Positions 30,247 to 42,200 of a DNA stretch of 64,000 bases are shown in pieces. Made by a program: the position numbers and the translations under genes. The stretch is from Angiostrongylus vasorum (Eukaryota > Nematoda > Chromadorea > Rhabditida > Metastrongylidae): contig JADANN010000458.1 of assembly GCA_018806985.1 (NCBI GenBank), forward strand, positions 2,728,001 to 2,792,000, read 5' to 3'. The notes below the pieces were generated by a model, which saw only the letters and a list, made by a program, of their open reading frames with translations, did no database searches and was not told where the DNA came from. Every line of letters starts with the position of its first letter. The stretch's first letter is position 1.

Positions 30247-33200
30247 ACGAATGAGAGGCTCCTGTATATAATGTCTGTCAATTCTGAACTCCTCAATTAC
30301 TTGAATTGTCGAAAAACCGTCGAAGATGGTCGTAAAACCAGCACCGTTTATTTATTTCCTCTATAGACTTGAATTCCTGTGAGAAGTTTTTTTATTCTTA
30401 GTGATTTAACTAGAACTGTATCTGTTCACGTTAATTCCCAAAGCAGCTGGGGCTCGGAAAAAGGATGCGATCCGAATGGTCGAGAAAATCCATTGAAATC
30501 GGATATCTCAAAGGGCCACCTACCGTGCATTCTCCGTCGGTGGCTGAAACCTCGAAAGTGATATTGCTCCCGTTGAATTGATTCAGATTCCGCCCAACAG
30601 AGATCTCTCCCAGATCAGGATCGATCTTGAACATTCCAGACATCTGCAAAGCCTTCGTTTTCACCTGATTGAAAACTTTCTTTCTCAGCTAATAGTCTAA
30701 GCCAAACCTACCTGGAGAATTTAAGAACTTTAGGAAAATTGCACGAAGTTATTTCATTCAAGGACTTCAAATTGCGACATGTTGTTGTCAAAAGGCAGAC
30801 CAAATTTATATCACCTTTCGTTTTGTTTTTTTCAACTTTATCGTTCTTCTCCATCGTATAGACATAGAAGACGATTTTTCAAAAATAAGTTTGCTTTCAA
30901 CTTTGAGCTAATGTCACAACATTGATTTGAAAGCGTTCATGAGAACCTGATAAGTCCACGACCTAAGACTAATTCAGCTAGTTTCTTCAGTAGTGCGATA
31001 TCGACTGTTCACTCTTTGTTTTTCCTTCTAGTGTCATTCTGATGGGAAGCGTACGGATGCCCTTAGCCAAGTAGCTAAAGGCGATCTGCAGTGCACACTC
31101 GATTGTTCGGTGGTTCTATCCCGCGCCACTGACTCAAAGAGCCTTCTTCCCCCTAGGACTTGGCAAATTGGTACCAAACTTGTCTGGAACGATAAAAAAT
31201 ACTGACTTGACACATCGCCAGGCAACTGCGAGTCATTTTAAAGGCGAGGTATATATTCAGCCAACACTACGATGCTTAATGGGGTTGAAAGCATAGCGTG
31301 TCCGTAAGCGATTGGTAAGCGCAGAACTGTCCTTGTATTTATCCTTCAATGGTTGATAGAGGGCAATGTTACCAGCGCTGTTCAATACATTTAAGACGCC
31401 ATATTCATTTCTAACTTTCACTTTCTCGAAATAGAAATCTCGCTTCTTATAGCGGTTTTTTGCCACATTAAGTAGGTGAACTAAGATGATTATTGTTGTC
31501 GGTTTGAGCAAACCTTTCGATGAATGGCGTATATTTGGGATCCTGGCTCGGCCTGAACTCGACCCATCACGTCGCCCTCATGCGGAGTTCCGAACACTTC
31601 GAAGTAATACGATGGCTCCACAAAAGCGAAAGATGACTACAATCAATGTAATGTTTAAAACAAGAAACCTAGCGAGAAGACCCTAAGAGTGATAGGTGAA
31701 GATAATTTCCAATTACATATACCTATTTTATGTTATTTCACTATGTTTAATGTCTGTACTATTAAGCATGTTCAAAACCATCAATTTTTCGAATCTTATT
31801 CGTAAGATACTTCTGAGGGGATATGTATGAAATAACCGAAAACGCAGCCAGTCCTACATCAGATAAATTTTCTACGGTATATGTATTATTGACAACTTTA
31901 CTTAAGGAGATTGATTCATAAGCAAATCAATTCTTCAAGGGGATTCCGATGGCGTTATGTTTTCATTATAAGTCGTTCGTGATTTTATATAGAAGATACG
32001 TTAACAATAAAAAGCGTGCAGTTAATGCAGGAATCACCTCATCGTCCTCTCCGTGTTCGCGAGTTGAACTGTGCTCTTCGTTAACATCTTTGCTGATAGC
32101 CATTGTTGGTGTATCCTTGTTAACACCAGAGAGACTCTCGTCGTTTAAGAGACTGGGCTGAATCAATTCATCGCTAGTTGTCGCTGGTGAACTCAAAGAT
32201 GCACTGTATGTTCTGCCCGCCTCTGTCCCACTTCTGGCACTTTCAGTCCATGTTCCCGTCGGTATGACAGTCGACACATCTGATATGCTCGTTAACGCCG
32301 CAGCGGTAGCTTCTGGAGCAGCATAATTTACTGCAGAAACGACGAGAGGACCTGCAGAAGTCAAAATCGCTGCTGGTTTGGTGGATTTATTCTTCGTTGA
32401 GCTCAATGTGGAAGACGAAATCTTGAAGTAGACGGGAATTCCAGAACACCTGCAAATGCACTTCCTTTTTTTCACCGGGGTAAAGTAATCGTTTAAGCCT
32501 CTAAATAAGATTGTACGATTTATGAACCGCAGTAATGCCACATCATAAATTCGAGTAAGGCGTATGTCACTCACGGAGTCAATGCTCTATGTGCTTGGCG
32601 ACAACTTTTCTTTGTTGCGTTTCAAAATACTATCAATGTAACTGCTCAAAGCTACCACAAACCCTTCGCTTGACTATGAGACAACCATCACTGTCCTGTA
32701 AGGAATGAGCGGCGGTGTCCGCGCTGGTTTTCGGGGCCGAGGTTATGTAAAATACCCCTACTAATTTCCTAAAGTAAAGAAGACAGTCATTGAAAGAGCA
32801 AAAATAGCTACCTTTAATAATTAGTTGTAATCAAGAACTGTTTCATCGAAATAGCTGAGTTTACGCCTTACTCAAATTTATTGCTGACTTTCGATCAAAC
32901 TACCGTGTCTCAAAATAAATTACTTTCAAAAATTACTAGTGAAACGAAGCCGTCGCCGACACTCACCTGGCAGTTTTTCTGTGGTCCTTCTTTAGTTCGT
33001 TTTCATTTCCTTATCGAAAGTTGATTACCAGATTTGGATCAAATTTTGATTTTGTGAAGACACTAAGGAGAACCAACTCACCAAAAAGGTGGTGCATTAT
33101 CGCAGGCTTCCAAAATTAGAACGAGATCCTTGACACCGTCTAAGTTTGAGTTTGTCACAATTTCACCATCCTGCCCTTTTCGACGAATGCTAAACAGTGA

Positions 33201-36200
33201 TGAGTCGTTCACGAAACGGTAAGACACTCTGCTTGCTTCACCCTGAAGAAAAAACTCCAATACATGTATTCTCAGTGGTCATACGAAAAAAACTCTTTAG
33301 ATTTCTCCACCTCGTCGATATCTATGGCTCGAACAGCGCCTACCACAGCGTCGGCAGGAAACTTGTCCGATAGCACGAAAACATACCTGAGCAGTAAAGT
33401 CAGCTTGATCATCGGATACATGGAAAAAGAAAAAACGCCGTAGAAAAAAACACTGGTTAAAAATGACCCTACAATATTCTGTTTTTGTCTGCTCATCATG
33501 AAGTTGGAGATAGAATTACAAAATTTGTGGCTGTTCTTGAAAACTGCGTTGAAAACGAAAACACTAAGGGACACTAATTTCCCACTTTCGAAAAGTTCAC
33601 CTTATTCGCTCTGCAATGTGTTCTGCGAGGTTTTTTCCTAACAAGTAGGTGGAAACAATAAAAAAAACGCTCAATAGAATGAAATTCGGCAGATTTTACC
33701 GCATCAATGGGCAGTCATCGAGCTTGGCCAATCAACATCTAGCAGTAATGCTGCAGCCATGAGTGCGCCATCGTTGACGGGAACGCCAACATATCGAAGA
33801 CGGATGTACTTCAAAATCACCCACTTGTCTTTCTCAAATATTGGCCGGTTGTCGTTCTCGTCCAGAAGCACCACAGTCACATGAGTTCGGGAGCATTTTT
33901 GTCCGATGACTTGAACCCTTGAAAGGAGATATTAAGGATCTGAATCGCTGCGATGACTTCATGCTCTTACTACTTTCCATGATCACATGAAGAATGAGTA
34001 TTCGAAAAAGTGCACTAACGCACTAACTAATATAAAGTGGCAAAGTACAGGTTAATGCTAACACGGAAACAGAAGTTCCCGGAACTTTTGTCGCGAAAAG
34101 TGGACTCATGAATAGAACTGCCAGTGAGAAAAGCGTGTTGGAAATATAAGAATGTTGTACAGCACACGGTGCAATCGTTCTGGAAACAGCCCCAGGCCGG
34201 CAGAGAGATCTCACAGCTCAATAAAGATTGGTGTACCCCAAAAAGGTAAAACAACTATTTTACGTTGCACTTGAAAAACTTCAAGTGTAATTTTTAGAAA
34301 AATTAACTGAGGTAGCATATGAGACCTACTATGATGGGGTCAATGTTCCTTATTTAGCTAACCCTTAACTATCTACGTATTACACAAATACAAAGGTGGT
34401 CCCACACCTTACAAAACGGCTCTGAAGAAGACCACGTTGGCGAAACGTCAGCTACCGACCTACGACAACAGTAACAACTGATATCAACCTCGCATCAGAG
34501 CAATAAGGGAAGCTTGTAAGAACATTATTATTTGGGGCGGGTAGCACAATGGTAATGATGCCGATCATCAGGAGCATGGTGCTCATTCGATTCCTCTTAA
34601 TGCTCACTAAGCCACTCATTCCTCTGGAGTCGGGAAATTGAGACCGGACTTGTCTAGGAAAAGCTCTCTCCCAGGGTCCAAGTGGGAACCCTCTAGCCCG
34701 GCTACACTAGTGCTCGAGGGAGGACCGATTAGATCAACACTCAAGGACATTTAAGATGAAAGGAAAGTACTCAGGCAGCAGCCGAAGCGACGCGTAAAAA
34801 GTTGGAAGACTTTCGTGGACGATGGGTGCGAGGAAAGGAAACGAATGCAATAACTGCTGGGATCCGCACAGTAGATGTTAAAAGGTGGGTCGTGTGAAAA
34901 AGAAAATTATTATTGCCAGAGTTTATAGTAAGTCGGCCTTTTAAATTATGTGCGTGTTATTTGGTAAAAACAAAAAATTGTTTTCGGTTTGAGATAGAGG
35001 AAATTTGCTCGAAAATTGTACGGAAGGTGAAGAATGGCATCAGACTAGCTTTCCTCCATTGTATTGTGCACGAAGTTTCTGTTGCAAAAATCGAGAGCTA
35101 TCTATTGGTTCCGTTCATCGACACTGCCTTTTTCCTAATTCTACATACTCAGAAAATCGTGGCGAAATTCACCAAACAATAGCGATGCAATACAGCACAT
35201 CAATGGGTAAACATCATCCAACAATTGCAGGGCCACAAGGATCTCATTGGCTCCAAGGCAGTGAAAAATTTAGACATAAATAGCGACATCATGATGAAGT
35301 GTGTGTTGTGGACCGTGGTGAAACCTACACGAATTTTAGCGACCAACTCAAGATTTGCAAGCAGTTCGCGGTCCATGAATCGATTGTCACGAATGTAGAC
35401 GTTGCCGGAATCCTGCTGAATCTCGAACGTGCCGTCCGGATTCAGAATGTCGATCTTCGTCCACTGAAATCGTTTTTCGATTTTTTACTCCAGAAACTTT
35501 GGATTTTGTTATCTCTGGTTGCTCATGAAGGAAATGCTTGTGGTTTCCCTCGGCATTTCACACTGTCTGAAAGCTTCGCGTCAGCTCGTTCTCGCTGCCT
35601 CCTTAGTGCTACTCATTTCTTCAATGTTGCCAATTTTGAACACGTTTCCGCGCTACGAGATAAAAATTTACGAATTTTACAAGCCATGACTCAAAAATAC
35701 TTGTTAAGAAACGCAAAATAGAAGAAACTGATAAGAACTCAATGAGAAAGAGAAGTCGAAGAGCTTTCAGATTATGTACTTTATTCTTTTCGTCAAAGTA
35801 CCGAATCTTCGCATCTAAAAACCTGATAGGAATACGCTAAGAAGAAGAAACAGTCACATACTCTACCTCCACTGTACGCTCAGTACTCGTTTAAACCCAC
35901 CTTTTTTCCTATCGAGAACCGACAGGGTGGTGACGTAAGAGCCGATGCCACTATTTTCCGGCATCTCCACTGTGACGCTGCAGTGTTCAAAACGGGGAGG
36001 TGGTGACCCTTTGGCAGAGTTTTTCGATGCTTCCAGTGGGAATTGTTCGAGGGTGGCAATTCCACTATCAAGCTCATATGAGGGAGTTTTTGAAGCCTTC
36101 AGCAATTCTTGAGAGATAGGTGACGGATTTTGCTGGGGAAGTTCTTGCATCGCGAGTGGTGCTGTGATCGATTTCTAAAAAGTTCCTATGTTTTGTCAAA

Positions 36201-39200
36201 AAAATGATAAAAATGATAATAATAGTAATAATAGTAATAACAATAATAATTATAATTAATAATTATAATAATTATAAACAGTAATGAAAGACAATGATTG
36301 TGTCTATTTTCGCTTGCGTTTTAACTTCCATAAAAACCTAATTGTCACCATACTGACCTATACTGCAAGTATCCATGCTACAGAAATGAGGCTAAAGAAA
36401 TGAGAAGAATGACGATCTATTTTCCTGAAGCACAAGTGGATTCAGGGGAGAGCTTATTCCCTCAGCGGTCCTCAGGTTGACTTTTTGTGTGCAGATGTTT
36501 CTTGAGAATCGACTCTTCCAAGTTTACAACCACTAACCCGAGAAGTAATGTAAGACGTTCTCCAAAAAAAGACCCCCGAGGAGCCCAAAAAGGCAACCGG
36601 GAATGTAACCGATCCTAAGTGGAGAACGTAGCTAGCCGTAGACAATCTATCACGAAAAACATGGAACTAAGGTGATTCAATTACAATGTTGCTCAAAAAC
36701 CGGTTACTTCCATGAGCTACTACTGCACCAGGACCTGTTTTCCTGATAAGCAAGCAAGAGGTTGTTATTACGGCATTTATTTAATCATGTAAACTGGCAT
36801 TTCGGCTGTTTAGCCTTCTTCAGAGTCTGGAAAGGCCAATTTGGCATAGGATCTACGGAGCCAAACACTTTCCTAACCTCATCAGACAAAACTTAACACA
36901 TAAACTGTTATTCGCATATTAAAGAGCCTGAGACAAAGGCACAGACACAAATGTGAAGATTTTGAAGCCAAAGTCACTATGTTTGCACAGGAATCCAAAA
37001 AACATCAGCGCACAAACAAACATGGATAAATTCCAAAAATTCGGAAATGAGCCCCAAGTTGTCCTATGCTCAAGCGTGACTTCGCGCCGTACCTCATGCT
37101 GATTTTTTTGACCTGAGCCAGGCTCATTTCTTGTCCATGTGGGACTCTGTGCGGTTGGTCTCCACCAATTAAGTAGAAGACTTACAATTCATGCACTAAC
37201 TTTTGTCTGCTGAGGTTACGAAAGTGTTTGGCTAATCAGATTTCGTGTCAATTTGACCCCTTTCAGGTTCTGAGGAAGGTGAAACGCCGAAACGTCAGCC
37301 AATTGTTTGTTCATCAAGAAAACAGTGAATTACTGATCAAGCCGAGGTTAAAAAAAAGTCGGTGCAGGGATTTGCTACACTACGACATCCCAACTGCTCA
37401 TCTTTTGCTGCCATGTTGCTAGGTATTTTATGAATTTGCAAAAGTTTACTAGCCAATTGACATTTTTGGTGGAGTTGATAAGCATGGTTTCAATAGTGTC
37501 AAGAAGTTTATGAGTAACATGAGGAATGATATGGCTTGAGTGTAGATTTCTGTTTTTAGGTAAAATGACCTATTCACCGGGATTCATCCAAGGTCTTTAT
37601 GGTTAAACATTTCGTTAATTTAAGGATATTTCGACTCTCAGATTTCGAAATCTCACTTCTTTTAATTCGTTCTGCTTTAGAGCACTCGTCAGAAACCAGG
37701 TCGTTGCGTAAGTACGATGAAAGAACATTCCGGCTTATCGAACGCCCAGTGGATAGGACGATGCTGGAAGTACCCCGAATCACGCAAACGGGAGAAGGGA
37801 CACACGAAGTCCTAACCTAGGCTGGAATCAGTGGGTGAAGGATCAGCAAGGCCGCTGGGCACACCAAAAATTCGATGATTAGATGGGTCGAACCCGCAGT
37901 GAGTCTGAAGGACAAGAGATGGAACAGACAGTTAGCGACTGCATTCCTAGAGATGTCAGATGCACCGCAGAAAGACCAATAACGCGATGGTCAGAGCTTT
38001 TCCACAAAGACCCTGGGGAAAAGGTTTGATGCTCAGCGACTTCCTAGAGCAAGCAGAACCCACTAGGCTACTACTGCACGAGGCAGGGAGAAATGGAAAA
38101 TTTACTCGCGCTCGTTCGAATCACTCGAAGACCAACGGCAAAACAGGTGGCACAGGTAATATTGCTTTTTAAAGGTGGCTCATTGCGATAGTCTGGGTAG
38201 AAATGATACTAATGACGATCCATCTCTCTGTTTCTTCTGGATCGGGCATAACAAGAGGCTTGAAGACAATGTTGCTTTGCGCTGATTCTCTTCCAGATCT
38301 TCCATGTTCTTAAAGAATGCATGGATACACGACCACGAGATAAATAGGCATTACTCATAGAACCTCATTTCAGGTGATAGATGAAAGCAGGTGACGTAAT
38401 GTTGAAGGACAAAGGGGATTTGGGAATTCATCAACTCTACAACAGCTTTAACGTAAAACTCGGCCACCGTCTTTTCAAATGAATATTAAAAACGGGAATC
38501 CACATACACTGTAAACCAGTTCCTATCAAAAAGAGAGCCTCTCCATGCAGTTTTCTCAGCAAAGAACTGCTGAGTTATAGGTGCAGTTTGGCGGTAGAAC
38601 TAACGAAACGCTTACATGGATAACGATGGAGAACAACGGAATGCTCAGTTCAAACGGCGACCGTGGCGATGAAGAATACTTCCAAAACGTTGCCAGCCAC
38701 AGAAAAGCAGGGTTTTCCAAAGTTGTACATTCTAAGAATCCGAATTCGCTATGGAAATTTAGCAGTTTCGTCTTCCTTCAACGGTGCGATGCTTTCGGGT
38801 GATTTTCATTTTCGCTGTGCAGACGGTTTTTTCTTCTAAGTAATCGATACAAAAACATCCCGACGCTTACGAATTCGATGTGCCAGATTTGAAAGTTCCT
38901 TCGTTCGGCATTTTTTAATGGGATGTCGATTGTCTCTCGACTAGTTTCTTTCACGCGAAAAGTGACAGAATCTATTAAAGTAAATACTGCTGCTGAGGAC
39001 ACTTTTCTTAGAAGGATGCTAACGAATTTATTTGAAAAAAAACGCTTATTATCATTGCTTTCAGGATGAGAGCAATTGACTATCAAACCTATTCGCCTAC
39101 TGAGAAATCGACCTACTGTTCATGCCAAACTCAACGCTTGCCTGGATCTTCGCAGAGTGCGCCTTCGGATGTCTTCTCATCGTCCGTTTCACCTTCCTGA

Positions 39201-42200
39201 TGTGAACTGTGGTGCTAGAAGTGCGATTGTCGGATCTCGCAGCCTGAAATGTTGTCTTCTTCGCCGTGCTCTACCACCTAGAAAACTACACAGTGCATAG
39301 CAACTGCCATAGCGACCTCCTGTTCTGCGAGTATTTCACGGCTGAATTTTAAATCAAAATTGACTACTGTTGCATATAAAAAATAACAACATATTCATTT
39401 TCTCGTTATTCTTTTGCTTATGTACTCACCTCTCCTCTGATTTTCCCAAATTTTTTTACTCGATTTATCACCTGTCTCCACCTGTCGTACCGCTGATGGT
39501 CGTATGACTTGATCGGGCGCCAGCGAACCTTCCATTTCCTCTGTCGAAGGCAAGAGTAGCTCAGTAGGTTCTGCTTGCTCTAGCAACTGTTGAGCATCAT
39601 ATCTTTCTTCTAGGGTTTTCGTAAAGAGCTCTGAGCGTTGGGTCTACTGCTTTGCCTTTGACCTCCAGAAGAATCCAGTCACTGACCGCTCCTGTCCATT
39701 GGTAGTAGTTCGAAGGCATGAGGTGTCCAAACCACCTTGCCGTTTGGCAGTTTAGCGTGTAAAGTTCGATTTTTGATCGCTTAAGCAGATCGGAGCCTCG
39801 GATCCCTTCCTGCAATTTCGTGATACGGGATACCCTCTACCACCATCCTTTCGACGGCGAGTTCAATAACGCTGAGTAACCGTTCGCCCTGCTTACGAAG
39901 AAAATTCCTACGCATTTTATATTTCATGTAACCTATTTTTTATATTATACCCGGTGACGTTGAAAAAAGTTGCGAAACTCACACCTCAATCTGGATTCGA
40001 ACGCGACTACCTTTTCCGGGGGTCTCACGTGTTACCCACTGCACCACAATTGCATTTAGCCGTAACAGAGGCATTTGCTAGTCTGACAAATGGAGTAGTA
40101 ATTTCAATGCTTTCTTTAGTCTCACAACTTCGTATATCATAGAGTTCTCCGTAATTGTTGCATTGGCATCATTATTGTGCGACGGTCCGCAATCACCGTA
40201 TTGGTTCGCGCATCGGTTGAGCTAAGGTTGACGATGTGTCATCTGCTCTTTTCTTTGACATATTGAATGCTGGTTTAGCGTGGGTTTCCGTTGAAATGCC
40301 GGGTCTACGGCCTTCAAGTCTTCATAACAGGCACTCGTTGCGCATTATAGACCGCGGAGACATCCAACATTCAGAAGATTCTATTATGATGTAATATGAA
40401 TAAAAGGAAGTGGGTGGAGCAGTGGTAGTAACGCTGTTCATTAGCAGCAAAGCCCAACCAACCAAGTCGCAGGCTTGAGTCCTGCGTTAGACCTAATCAA
40501 CCTCCTGTTTCTCTGTGCTCAGGAAGTTCGTATCAGACTTGACTGATACCAGCTCAATCTCTCCAGTCCACGTGGGAACGCCCTAGCACGGCTATCGCAG
40601 ATGCCACGGAGAATCAGGCTGACCAGCATTCAACGGCATTATTAACGGATACAAAAATCCTCAAACAGCAGCCAAGAACGCACACAAAAGGTTCGAAAAC
40701 TTTCGCGAATGATGGATGCGAGAAAACAAATCGAATACAACGAGTGTTGGAGTCTACGTAACATGTGAAATCGAGCAGTGTAAAAGGATATAAATAGGTA
40801 GTTGCCCATGCTTTGTATACATCGAAAAACCATACATCAAAGAAAGTTCTGCAAAAAACACCTTAGCAATAAGCTTCAGATTAATTGGGAGATGTTTGAT
40901 TGGTTTGGTGATCTTTAGACGAACGAGAGTTGGTCGACGCGACAACGTCTGGTTTGCACTGATTTTCCACACAGGTGCCGATACCTGACTGTGTTTCTCA
41001 ACGACGACTTCGAATGGTGAATTGGTATCCCTAAAAGGGCGGAGAGTAATGCTTTGCATGCTGAACGAATCGTAGGACATTAATAAGCATAGTTAGGGCT
41101 GCTTCATAGAACTCCCTATATCTTTTCATACTGCATTTCTAAGAAAAGATCAGCACCTCAATGTACATCTTCGGTGGTGTGAACTCAGAGTCCCAGTCAA
41201 TAACGACCACGGGAGTGCTTAAGATCTCGCCAACGCTCAGTTTCTAAAGTGGTGAAGATTTTAAAAACTTGTACAATAATATAGAAATCTCCTTGGGCAA
41301 CAACAACCGTATTACGTTGGTAACATAAGTCGGCGACGTAATATTCACTGCACCGCGGTGGCCACTTATTGATATTGTAGAAGAACGACCTGCTTAGGTG
41401 GTTCGAAGTTTTAGCTAATGAATTTGCTTGCAAGAAGCTGCTTAGGAGACTTATCAAAATAGTTGCTTCCTAAACTACTTCCCTACAGCGCAGCCTCTTG
41501 CAATGACATCAAATCTTCATGAATTTGCCTTCCACTAGTTGTGTTTCACAGTTGTAGTAAAACAACTATGATTTAGCCAATTGTAATGGGAGCATATACG
41601 ACTTACTGGAGGATAATTTCCATTCCATCACAAACAAATAAGGTGGCACCTTCTTCCTCAATAGAACGAGAACTAACGATTTTGTAATTTATTTATTAAA
41701 TGCTGACGTTACCTCGTTCACTTCGAGATGGTAGGGCTCGTTGTAGAACTGCGGGCTGGTGATCATCTTCGTGCGAATTATCAGACTGAATAAAGGAAAC
41801 GCTTCACCATTGCATACGACCGTCACGAACACCTGCATTGAGTCCACTCCGGAAAGTGTCAGTGGAGAAACACAGATGAGCGCGAATCGCCCTGACGGCC
41901 ATGCTTCTATGGCAAACCGTTCCGTGAGGTTGAACTGAACAGAGAGTTTGTAATGTGAAATATTTGAAAAAAAATGAGCGCTGAAATCCCCTGCATATAG
42001 CACATTGGTAGGCTGGAAAAAAATCTCATAGTGCTAGGAATAAAACCTTTTGACTGCATGAATATGGTCAACTTAGCTATAATTTCACCCTACGTTTATT
42101 AAAAAACCCTATGATTTCGAGATTAAAAAACTCCGAAATTGTAATATACGTTGGCAAAGAATAATACGTAGGAAAACAGAAGTACGTATGATTTTAACCT

